Positions 36,038-45,879 of a stretch of 64,000 nucleotides of DNA are shown piece by piece. Both the position numbers and the translations under genes were made by a program. The notes beneath the pieces were generated by a model. It worked only from the letters and a program-made list of their open reading frames with translations, was not told the origin of the DNA and ran no database searches. The first letter of the stretch is position 1. Every line of letters starts with the position of its first letter. The DNA is from Patiria pectinifera (taxonomy: Eukaryota; Echinodermata; Asteroidea; Valvatida; Asterinidae), in assembly GCA_029964075.1 (NCBI GenBank), contig CM057147.1, forward strand, positions 20,915,513 through 20,979,512. Direction: 5' to 3'.

Positions 36038-36116
36038 GGTGAGTTGTGTGGTTCTGAGAAGATCTACTTAGTTTAACTCGACGTTTCGAACAGTATGCCC
36101 TGCTCGTCATCAGGAG
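36038..36116 (-). ncRNA. Hammerhead-ribozyme-like motif, copy 3
   Basis: The minus strand shows CTGATGA, stem GAGCAG, loop GGCATA, stem CTGTTC, then GAAACGTC. This is the best of the three copies, with the full CUGAUGA and GAAA boxes and a 6-bp stem containing one G:U pair. The flank (GAGTTGTGTGGTTCTGA on plus) is shared with copies 1 and 2, which indicates a retroelement family rather than chance. The extra C after the first box and the missing stem III need modelling. Confidence 0.5.
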
Positions 36117-37437
36117 AACTTTCTTTGAGCTGATTTATATAGGTTTTCCCGGCTATTTTAAAACGTTGAACGTTCTTTTTCACCTGTTTTAATATTCAAA
36201 TTCGTCCAGCAAAATCTATTAAGTGCACTTACAATTTTTAAATTCGTCTTTTATCATACAGCTGAAGCAAATTCAAACCACTGAATACATATATTCGTCA
36301 AGAGTATTCGATTTCGTCTCATATCTACGCCGAAGCGTATTGTTCAGAAAACAAATTTGTCCATATCAATTTATTCAACACACATGTGTTAGTGTGACTA
36401 CCCGAATTCGATCTCTGCATCCTTCAGTCGGCAACAGCTAAAGACGAATTCAATTTGTATTGGCAAATGTCTTTAAGCTAGTCCTTAAATACATAGGAGG
36501 ACCAAACTTATAAACTGATTGATAAATGACTAGGCCTTAATTGATTTAGCCAAAACCATGTAAAATTATTTTGTGGACGGATCTGAATATAGTAATTGGT
36601 AAACTGGAATGATCTTTTTTTAATAGCCGGGAAAACCGATAACTTCGTTTACGTGTGTTTTCCAATGTAATTCTACCCAAAAAAATGGGTTTTTTTCTTC
36701 ATTATATTGACACATGGGATACCAGTAGGCCCCATGGAGACTTATAATGTATTTTTTTTAAGGATAGTTACGCAAACAAGAACCTTTAAAGGAAAAGTAA
36801 GAAATGTTTGACACACCGTTTCATCTTACATTTTCATCTACGCCGAACCGTGTCAGAATACAATTTCGTCCTGACAAATTTACTTCACAGACGTGATAAA
36901 GTGATTGATAGGCGAGTTCGATCTCTGAATACTGCCGGTCGGCAACAGCTAAGACGATTTCAATCTGTATTGAAGAATATTCTTGAGCTATTCCTTAAAC
37001 AAATTGGTTGACCAAACTTTGAAACTGCGTGATAAATGACTCAATTGATTGTGCCAAAACCATCTGAAATTATTCTTGGGCGAATTTGAATATAAGAATC
37101 GGTGAACTGGAATTTAAAAAAAGGTGTGAAAATTGCAGGGAAAACCTACAACTTCGTGTGCGTGTGTTTTTCGATGTTAATTTGCACACACACAAAATTA
37201 TATTTGGACCAAGGGATAATAACAATAATAAACTTGATTTATTGATGGTAGCCATGTCACCTCGGGATAATTTTCAAAAAAAATCAGAGTAAAAATACAT
37301 TGAATATTTACACTACACAATACATTAAATAGATATATAAATATATAGGCCAATATACAGGATGCTTGAAATACAATAAAACACAAGGCTAAAAATTCAA
37401 CACTCGAGGAGACCCAGACCAATCCAGACGGTGACTG
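36117..37437. repeat. Diverged repeats with CCGGGAAAAC and AAGACGAATT motifs
   Basis: Segments around 36130-36660 and 36780-37190 resemble each other: CATTTTCATCTACGCCGAA / TCTCATATCTACGCCGAAG, CGATCTCTG, TCGGCAACAGCTAA, CAAACTTATAAACTGATTGATAAATGAC / CAAACTTTGAAACTGCGTGATAAATGAC, GGGAAAACC. This indicates a degenerate duplication of about 550 bases. No coding function is seen. Confidence 0.5.
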
Positions 37438-37563
37438 CTCTATGTTCCGACACCCTATGTTCCGACAACCTAGATTGTGTTACTCCCGGTAGATTGGGTT
37501 AGGGTTAGGGTTAGGAATAGGAATATATGCAGTCGGAACATAGGGGTGTCGGAACATAGAGGT
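37438..37563. repeat. Palindromic element with interstitial telomeric repeats (copy 2)
   Basis: Left arm: CTATGTTCCGACACCCTATG then TTCCGACAAC. Core: GGGTTAGGGTTAGGGTTAGG. Right arm: GTCGGAACATAGGGGTGTCG then GAACATAG. The architecture matches 5938-6080 but with different arm units (TTCCGACA in place of TTCCCCAA). Confidence 0.85.
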
Positions 37564-39550
37564 GTAATCATCCAGACTCCTAGAACATACGAAGAGACAA
37601 AAGGACAGGACACAAGAATCCCTGACTATCAAAGACCACCAAAATAATGACATCCAATGCCTTGAATAAATTGAAGACTAAAAAAAACCATGACCATCAT
37701 AAATCCCTAAAGACTTAATAAAAAAATAGACAATTACTCAATGCTTAAGACCTACAAACAGTGAGGACACAAGTACAAGTATGAAGACTGGTATTATCAA
37801 GAAGAAAAACCGGAGGCAAAAAGACTTAAAAGGAGAGAAATTCCTGACATACCACTCGTGTCTCGAACAGTGTGATTCATATGGATCTTTATGTACTGTA
37901 CACGCAGTATGCGTTCCACTTTCCATAGTACAGTGTGCGGTGCACATTTGACATAGACCCCCCTTTGAAGGATGTAAATGTATGACATGCAATTCAGACT
38001 ACAATACAGAAACATTATGGGGTTAAAACAGCAGATGGATTCTCTAGAATGAATAGAACGTGCAATTATTTTGATATTCACTCTCTTACATATAAACTGT
38101 TATTATAATGGTAATATATGCCGTGCAATATGTTTTAAAATAAACATTGCGTGTCGAGTACGTGAGGTTCAACTGAACTATGTGTGGATTACAAAAACAA
38201 AAAACATGAGTTGATGACATAACACATCACACAATTTGGTAAAACAAAAATGAAGGTAATTGATTGGCTGCCTCATAAATGTACGAAGGTGCTAGCTAGG
38301 AGGAGGTGAAGAAAACAACAGGAGGTATTGCTTTCATACTGACCAAAAAAGAATTAAATAAAAGTGACTGATGAGGGATTTATCAAGAAATGACACGAAC
38401 AGGATTCTTTCGCAGGGCACGCAGCATATCGAATACAACTTTTCTTTCATTTTGACATTAGGCATACACTTTAAAGAGGCAATGTGCGTGACATCGACGG
38501 GATTTCCCAAACACATTTGAGATTTAGGCTGACACAAGTTTCTGAAGCTGAACAAATACAGCTTTTAAAGTTGGTATATACATGCTTTTTCCAAAATTTG
38601 ATTTTCTTTTCCGGACGACGTGTAAAGGAATATAATGCCCCGTAAAGTGCTGGTTTGTTTTGCAGGCTTTTATACAGTTATAAAAATTGGTTTTGAATGG
38701 CGTGTTCCAGCTCAAAAATTGAGCACACTTTTCATAAATAAAGAAAACGATAAATATCCAAAGATGTGTCAATGGTTTGGCGAATCTGGGAGCGCACAAG
38801 CGTTGACACGACGCACACGCGCGCAAGGTTGCTACTATATATTCGTCAGTTCAGTGCGTGACATCGCGTTGCGGCAATCGGATGGCTGAACCAGAATGTC
38901 CCCGGGCGCTGATTTCGGGCGCAATTCAAAACATGACTCTGCAACTTTTGAATTGAAACCGAGATCCTAGAATATTGTTTTCTCAGAATATACTGCATTC
39001 ACAGAGCTAAACCTTCATCAGGTTAGTTGTTAGGCACCCGTCTTTAGATTTTGATCACTTTTATTGCTTCAAACGAAAAAGAAATGCACCAATGACAAAG
39101 GATCTACCCTACCTTTAAAAGTTAGCCAGTCTGCACCACATAGAAACGCATGTGATTAACTTTCACCCACCCCCACAACCCTGATGGCAATATGGCAATT
39201 ATTAGCGATAGTGCTAGCATCGATGTCCATTAGGCCTAAGTGTAAGTTTCCGTGCAACATTAGGCTGTACACGATTTCCTGGAGATTAGCTTAATGGGGA
39301 TGGTACCTTTAACTAGACTTGCATTAATTTGACCCCGTTTCGGAGCGCATCTCGTAGAGTTCATGTTCATGGCATCATGTCGGTAAACGGCGGATACCGA
39401 AGAATCCATTTCTGTCTAATTTCTGAGGTGAATCTGCCAAAGACGGTGTTTCGTAGCTGATAAGGTTAAACCACTGCACTGTATAGTACCTTCAAAAAAG
39501 ATGAAATTCCTGACCTTTTAGTTACGGATGGTGAACGTATTGACAGGTTC
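37564..39550. other. 3' flank of GPCR paralog B, segmentally duplicated
   Basis: About 38.04-38.30 kb matches 26.67-26.9 kb, and 39.33-39.48 kb matches the 28.58-28.73 kb flank of paralog A (AGAGTTCATG, GAAGAAT, CTAATTTC). At 38770-39095 lies an inverted homologue of the TTAA element at 24.0 kb. No gene is recognised. Confidence 0.5.
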
Positions 39551-40630
39551 CTAATATGCGTTTGTGGAGTGCGTTGAGCTGGTAAACGCCGTGCGTACCG
39601 CCCGGCGGTAAGATGGGCACACAGCACAATAAATGATAGGATTGATAGCTGAGTTGAGAAACAATAAAGTGTGGCTGAAAACTCTCAAACTGTTCTGAAG
39701 ATCGTTAACTTGCAGGAAGGACATCCCCTTGGCAAGGCCGGATATGTAGACGAAATTGATGCAGGCATAAGGGAACTGGCAGATGAAGAAGACCGTGCCA
39801 TTGATGACCAGCATGCGGGCGACTTGGTTGCGGACCAGGCGAGCTCTGCTAACCGACTCGTCTTGCTCGTCGATGTTGGTAATATGTCGGTTTCCCAGAG
39901 TACGGATGATCTGGATGTACATGAATGCATTGCCAACCAGTGCGATCATGAACGGTACGGATGAAGCCAGGTTGCCCACGACCAGGGCCCAAGGTGCCAA
40001 CGGCAGACAGAAGCCGATGATGTCCGGCAGATCGGCGAATTTCTCGGTGTCGTTACCATCGCTAGGCCAGGTGACGCAGATACGGACCGGGTCGGCGTAC
40101 TGCAAGACGGCGAGGCAGGTGAAGGCCAAGCCCACGCACCAGGTGCCCAGGACAAGCTTGACCGCCCGGCGCTTGGTGTTGACAGCCAGGTGCTTCAGCG
40201 GCCGGCAAATGGCGTTGTAGCGCTCGGCAGATACCAGGCAAACTGTCGCGACGGAGGTGAAGTAGGTCAGGAATGGAATGGCGAACGACACAGAGCAACT
40301 GAGGTTGAGCAAAGAGTGGATGTGACTACGCACCGGGGCTGGCAGGTACAGTAGATAACTGACGATCGTGAAGAACAAGAAGATAATATCAGCTATGGCT
40401 AGGTTGACCAGGAAGATGTTTGTGATGGTCTTCATGTAAGCAACCCGAGCAACAGCCACGAGGAACGATACATTCCCTGGCACACCAATGATCAGAGCCA
40501 GGATCTGGACACCCAGGGCTATTGCTCGAGATCCTGGGTTAATTAGGTAGGTAGAGGCCCGCTTGATATCATCTGATAAGTCCAGTTGGTACAGATCTGA
40601 ACAGTTTAAGTCGCTCGTATCCACTACCAT
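39551..40630 (-). CDS. Intronless class A GPCR, paralog B
   Basis: This 359-residue single-exon receptor has the same length and motif layout as paralog A: sequon N9, GVPGN, LAIAD, Cys112-Cys185, ERY (136-138), CQFP in TM6 and NPIIY in TM7. By eye about 43 residues differ from A, and only five of those fall between residues 135 and 259. TM2 end and TM3 are the most divergent part (LSCSVSFAIPF against VWCPVAVSISF), which lines the typical ligand pocket. The start ATG gives MVVDTSDLNC. It lies in the same orientation as A about 10 kb away, and head-to-head with paralog C. No pseudogene features are seen. Confidence 0.95.
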   Translation of the reverse strand: MVVDTSDLNCSDLYQLDLSDDIKRASTYLINPGSRAIALGVQILALIIGVPGNVSFLVAVARVAYMKTITNIFLVNLAIADIIFLFFTIVSYLLYLPAPVRSHIHSLLNLSCSVSFAIPFLTYFTSVATVCLVSAERYNAICRPLKHLAVNTKRRAVKLVLGTWCVGLAFTCLAVLQYADPVRICVTWPSDGNDTEKFADLPDIIGFCLPLAPWALVVGNLASSVPFMIALVGNAFMYIQIIRTLGNRHITNIDEQDESVSRARLVRNQVARMLVINGTVFFICQFPYACINFVYISGLAKGMSFLQVNDLQNSLRVFSHTLLFLNSAINPIIYCAVCPSYRRAVRTAFTSSTHSTNAY

Positions 40631-41080
40631 CTTGCATCAACACGCCAATAACTGGTAGCAAAGTAAGCCTGCCCCAAGGTAGTTTTTCAAAGGCCTGAAG
40701 AGTGTATGATGTCCGTAACGCTCCTCTTCTGGTATTCGCACGCAGCCAACAAGAGCACTCAACAGACTGACACAATAAATTGAAACCATCTCGTTTACAT
40801 GCAGAGATCGGTATGAGTGGTGCGCGATCACGCACTAAAGCGACATGGAGAGATGCACAGCACAGACACGGATGAGCGATGGTAATAACTGGTTGGGGTA
40901 TAAGTGGCGCCGCATACCCTCATAAATAGACGGACTGCAAACAAGTCGCGTACAAGCAGTAATTTGTCATCTCCCATTGAGCGACCAATTGTGGTTTTTT
41001 TTACTTAAAGGTGATGCATTTGGTTTTCATCACTGAAATCAACCATATAATGTAAAATATGTTACCCGCACTTCGAACAT
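40631..41080 (-). promoter_or_regulatory. Conserved 5' flank of GPCR paralog B
   Basis: Ordered blocks are shared with the 5' flank of paralog A, including GACACGGATGAGCGAT at about 40865 and CACTGAAATCAACC at about 41030. The TATA-like stretch of A is not preserved exactly (ACTTATACCCC on minus). The conservation shows that the duplication included the promoter region. Confidence 0.45.
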
Positions 41081-41867
41081 TTTGTAGTCATCCAGTATTT
41101 GGAGGTCATACAAACCTTTTTTGTGGCTGATTATGTTTGTTCGTAAGTTTGTGTACTGCGAAATGTTATATAGTAATCGTTTCTATATTCATGACTAAGC
41201 AGTAACGTCAAAATCTACAGGTATGTTAAAGCTCTTGTGAATTTTCTCTTGAACACCAGGTTATGTACAAGCTTTGGTTCACAAAATGTGTCGGCAGCTG
41301 ACAGCTATATACATGTCGTTATTGTGGTGAACTCAACAAATTACCGAAAGGCTTAAAATTATAAATACATATGTACACATTATATTTACAGTTTATTTAC
41401 ACGATTCCAAGTAAAAGGTGCATTGTCATTAAATCTCGCATTTAGGGCGACCCCATCTGAAAATTTACAAACTTATATGCTTCACAATTTTTAATAATAG
41501 TTTGATTTATACGTCATCCCTACCCCGTTAGGAAGTTGTGCATGGTTGAAATATCTTGACAATTCACAGAACTGTCTACCCGGAAAATACCAAGGCAATT
41601 ACTTAAAGGCTATGAGAGTTTTGACGAGATTTATGGGCCGGCTCGAGACAGGAGGCCATCTTTTACTGGCCAACTGCGGCCCGTAAAAATGCAGTTAAAA
41701 AAAATTGACCTGCGCGCGCAGCCTATACGGCCTCGTTACCACGCAGAACGGTGAGTGTTGCTGGTGCTATTTTTGTCTTTAGATGATGTACGCAGCATGT
41801 TTGAGACCGTACCCTTCATCCAGTCAAGTATCCGTTCGGGTTAGGGGCGGATCTGGATTTATGGTGT
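41081..41867. other. Intergenic DNA, nothing recognised
   Basis: AT-rich DNA between the divergent paralogs B and C, with no domain-bearing ORF. Confidence 0.35.
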
Positions 41868-42010
41868 ACGTGTGTTCCATCAGCTGGAGAGAACAGCATT
41901 GACCGGGGGAGCGGGGGAGTGGGTGACCGTGAGAGGCTAAGGTTATTTCCAAGTGTCCCGACCATTTGGGCCGGGATTGTAGCTGGTGGTTTGGAGTCAA
42001 CACATGAGAC
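41868..42010. repeat. Dispersed repeat with CCCCCGCT-type minisatellite, inverted partner at 55.9 kb
   Basis: CAGCTGGAGAGAACA, GGGGGAGCGGGGGAGTGGG, TGACCGTG, AAGTGTCCCGACCATT and GGATTGTAG occur here; their reverse complements (AATGGTTGGGACACTT, CACGGTCACCCACTCCCC, the CCCCCGCT array, TGTTCTCTCCAGCT) are at 55950-56060. Confidence 0.65.
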
Positions 42011-42699
42011 CAAAAGCCTTCTGTGCAGCGCACAATGATTTTCAGTAAGGTTATGACGAGAAACGTATAAAGCTGTTTGCTGGTACCGAAGGGTCAGCCC
42101 CGTGACTGCCACTGACTTTCTAACCGACTCACTGATTTGATGTCACTTGAGAACCGGGTAGTGCTATCGTGTATGATTCCCCCGTTATGCCAATGAACGA
42201 TCTTTAACCGGCCAGTAGACCTAAGACCCAATGACGTCACACTTTTTTGTGCGCGTACATGAGCCACAGACATGAGCACATAATGTGTAATGTAGACAGC
42301 GCCCTCATGGGTTCAAAATAATGGATTTACTCTCCCGAGAAGAACCATGTAAGGGTACAGCAGCAGTACCAGTAGATCGACTCAATAAACCTCAGTGAAA
42401 ATTAACCTATCGCGGTAGAATCGCGTAAACGCAGCTTGTGGAACATTGTTCAATTAGGCCTACTTGATATACAAATGGACGCGGAACGCCCAAATCTGAG
42501 ACAAATATTTACGTACACAATTCCACAGGGGTGTCTAAGCGCCGTGCTTTTTACAAACCTTCAAGTTCATTGCCGACAAAATGCTCTAATAGCAAAAAGA
42601 AATTAGGGCATTTAAATCGTGATTTGGCCCGCAGACAATTTTTGGGCCTTTTTACCTGTCAGCACCCATACCCTACCCCTCCAAAACACCCTTATAGGA
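42011..42699. other. Intergenic DNA, nothing recognised
   Basis: A perfect CRE palindrome TGACGTCA lies at 42232-42239. There is no gene. Confidence 0.35.
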
Positions 42700-43350
42700 C
42701 GGAGCTCTGAAGGTGCCATCCAAGATGTTGAGGTCCTGACATCAGTTTTCACGGAATGATCGCATCTTACAAGTATAAAAGATGTCAAGATCCTGAGATA
42801 CTTTATCACGTGATGATGACATCGTAAAAATAGGATGTCAACATCCTTAAACAATTTATCAAGGAATAACGACACGTCGTCGACATCCCAAGAGTAGGAT
42901 GTCGACAACCTAAAGAAACAGATCGCGGGATGACGATTCCTGAAAGTTCGATTACTTTCTCATAACTCCACTAAAAAGCATTCGAATTTATCTCAGGTTG
43001 TCGACATTTGAGTTTGAGGATGTCGTCATCTTGGGATTAACTACCTTAGGATGCCAACATCCTACTTTTAAGATTAGATAATCTCTTGATACATTCTCTC
43101 GGGATGTCGACATCCTACTTTCAATATGTTCTCATCCACGTTGATATATTGTCTCACGATGTCGGAATCTTACTTTCAGAATTGTGCCACCCGCCGTAAA
43201 GTATCTGAGGAAGTTGACATCTCTCTTAAAACATGTCGTCATCCCTTGATAACTTATCTCAGTACCTCAGGATGTCGACATTTTACGTGTACGATGTTGC
43301 CATCCAGGAATAAAATATTGTCAGAATCTCACCACCTTGGAAGGCACCTG
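42700..43350. repeat. Long hairpin built of GGATGTCGACATCC-like palindromic subrepeats
   Basis: About a dozen imperfect copies of GGATGTCGACATCC are spaced 40-60 bases apart (for example near 42723, 42789, 42832, 42881, 42897, 43016, 43050, 43101, 43269). The outer ends GAAGGTGCCATCCAAG and CACCTTGGAAGGCACC are inverted, as are the inner ATGTCGACAACCT and AGGTTGTCGACAT. The axis is near 42955. The element is thus palindromic at two scales. Confidence 0.75.
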
Positions 43351-43621
43351 TATTATAGAAATTAAAGGTTTTTAAATATGCGGGTATAATTTGAGAAAAG
43401 ACCGAGGATTTTATACCAATGTTGCAAGTCAACAACTGACGTGCACACGTGCCAGGCTTTGTGTTCACACTTCATCTACTCGGCACAAGTCAAACGGAAA
43501 AATAACGGCCACTGTGTGATATCAAAACCGGCGGTGTCCCACATTTTCATTAAATCATAAAATCGTATGAAACGATAAAAGTCTGCAACACATACTCCGA
43601 GTTGTTCCTACATCTTGAGTC

Positions 43622-43987
43622 CAGGGGCGTAATTCCCAGGCGATTGGGGATATATCCCCCGCCCCCTTTTTTGACGGGTGGATGGGCTATTGAATCATCC
43701 CCCCCCCCCCTTCGTGATATTAATAAGAAATACGGACTTTGAGGTATTTTTCGAATGTTCCAACAACGAAAATGTATTCAAAAGCGCTGAAAAGTGGAGA
43801 AACAAAGTGCAAAAGCTTTTAAAATGCGCCCTTTTCATGTAAGCGGGAGTATACATATTGATATACATCTCAAAGAGCGCCCCTAGTGTTATGTGATGTT
43901 CAGCCCCCCCCCCCCCCCCCGCGTTTCAAATGTCCACGGCCAGGCATTATGGTCATCCCCCATTCCCACCACCCCCCTACGCCACTG
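43622..43987. mobile_element. hAT-like MITE with 8-bp target duplication
   Basis: It starts CAGGGGCGTAATTCCC and ends CCCTACGCCACTG. The flanks are CTTGAGTC (43614-43621) and CTTGAATC (43988-43995), an 8-bp duplication with one change. C homopolymers are at both ends. It is non-coding. Confidence 0.75.
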
Positions 43988-44799
43988 CTTGAATCAAAAC
44001 ATTCTTTGCGCCCGAACTTTAAAAAAGTTGGAAGTAAGTCGAACTGTGCTTAATCATAGTTCTAGTCGAACTTTGTATTATTTTATATCAAGGTGAATGC
44101 TGTTAAGGATATATCTGTGTACTCCAAATGTTGGGTAGGGACTGTTGAGATATTTGTCAAAATTCCAAAATAAAATAATAATAATATCAAGAAGGTCATT
44201 TCGACCTGGTTGGGGAAAAATTGCAGGTATGCGCTAAATCACGGCAAAGCCCATATACGTACGTCATTATAGTCCTTGACTGTCACGGTTATTTCCACTC
44301 ACATCAGTAAACACCTAGTGGGGTAAGGTTTAGTATTGAGATGTACACCATTAAAATGGACGATAGATGTACTATCCCAAAAGCAATTCTAGCCATAATG
44401 GTAATGGACCTCGGCACTATTTCAAACGTTGATGAAATTATGTAATGCTCGTGCGTGACGTGTTCGCAGTCCGGCTCACGATGCGTACACGCGGCGTCTG
44501 ACTGTGTTGCTCAACCAATTTTCATTAATGCTGCCATTACTCATCTTCAACTGCACTGTACTACCTTTCACTACAGGTATGAAGTATCACTGTGTGATCT
44601 TCCATCCGTCAGACCGAACTCTGTATTCAACAGGTGCCTGCATTCAGCCAGTTGGGTTTGTCTGTAAACTGTCTGTGAGACCCTAGACTTAGTAGAACGG
44701 ACATCGTTCTTAACAAAGAACTCTGAGGAACGAATCATTGAAACTGGCGGCAGGATAACATTGTTTTATTAACATTAGGTAAAGGCGTGATAATCCAAG
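43988..44799. other. 5' flank of GPCR paralog C
   Basis: Unlike A and B, the sequence upstream of paralog C shares no obvious blocks with the other two promoters. No separate gene is recognised. Confidence 0.4.
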
Positions 44800-45879
44800 A
44801 TGGTAGTCGACACGAGTCACTTGAACTGTTCGGATCTGTACCAACTGGACCTATCAGATGATGTCAAGCGGGCCTCTACCTACCTGATCAGCCCAGGATC
44901 GCGAGCAATAATCCTGGGCATCATGTGCCTGACTTTGATCGTTGGTGTGCCAGGGAATGTATCGTTCCTTGTGGCTGTGGCTCGGGTGGCTTACATGAAG
45001 ACCATCACTAACATCTTCTTAGTCAACCTAGCCCTAACTGATATCCTTTTCGTGGTGTACACTGTTACCAGTTACCTGTTGTACCTGCCGGCCCCGGTGC
45101 GCAGTCACATTCATTCCCTGCTCAACGTTTGGTGTCCCGTTGCTGTCTCCATATCGTTCCTGACTTATTTTACCTCCGTTTCGACAGTGACTCTGGTAGC
45201 TGCCGAGCGCTACAACGCCATTTGCCGGCCGCTGAAGCATTTGACCGTCAACAGCAAGCGCCGGGCGGTCAAGCTTGTCCTTGGCACATGGTGCGTGGGC
45301 TTGGCCTTCACCTGCCTCGCCGTCTTGCAGTACGCCGACCCGGTCCGTATCTGCGTCACCTGGCCTAGCGATGGTAACGACACCGAGAAATTCGCCGATC
45401 TCCCGGATATCATCGGCTTTTGTCTGCCGCTGGCACCTTGGGCCCTGGTCGTGGGCAACCTGGCCTCATCCGTACCGTTCATGATTGCGCTGGCTGGCAA
45501 TGCATTCATGTACATCCAGATCATCCGTACTCTCGGCAACCGCTTCGTCACTCAGAATACCGGCCAAGGGCAGATGGTGCTGAGAGCTCGCCTGGTCCGC
45601 AACCAAGTCGCCCGCATGCTGGTCATCAATGGCACGGTCTTCTTCCTCTGCCAGTGTCCCTATGCCTGCATCAATTTCGTCTACGTATCCGGCTTTATCA
45701 AAGGACTGTCCTTCTTGGAAGTGAACGATCTTCAAAATAACTTGAGGGTTTTCAGTCATGGTCTCCTGTTCTTTAACTCAGCTGTCAATCCTATAATATA
45801 TTACGCTATGTGCCCGACCTACCGTAGCGCTGCGCGTACGGCATTTAGTATTAGAACGAAATCCTCGCCAGACGGATAG
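44800..45879 (+). CDS. Intronless class A GPCR, paralog C (inverted)
   Basis: This 359-residue single-exon receptor has the same N-terminus (MVVDTSHLNC) and landmarks: N9 sequon, GVPGN, Asp81 in the TM2 motif LALTD, ERY, TM6 CQCP and TM7 NPIIY. Residues 103-160 match paralog A except at position 124, while residues about 153-248 are almost identical to paralog B. The third cytoplasmic loop (residues about 249-262) and the C-tail are unlike both. The patchwork suggests gene conversion. It lies head-to-head with B, 4.2 kb apart. Different loop 3 and tail imply different G-protein coupling or desensitisation, which is inference. Confidence 0.95.
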   Translation: MVVDTSHLNCSDLYQLDLSDDVKRASTYLISPGSRAIILGIMCLTLIVGVPGNVSFLVAVARVAYMKTITNIFLVNLALTDILFVVYTVTSYLLYLPAPVRSHIHSLLNVWCPVAVSISFLTYFTSVSTVTLVAAERYNAICRPLKHLTVNSKRRAVKLVLGTWCVGLAFTCLAVLQYADPVRICVTWPSDGNDTEKFADLPDIIGFCLPLAPWALVVGNLASSVPFMIALAGNAFMYIQIIRTLGNRFVTQNTGQGQMVLRARLVRNQVARMLVINGTVFFLCQCPYACINFVYVSGFIKGLSFLEVNDLQNNLRVFSHGLLFFNSAVNPIIYYAMCPTYRSAARTAFSIRTKSSPDG

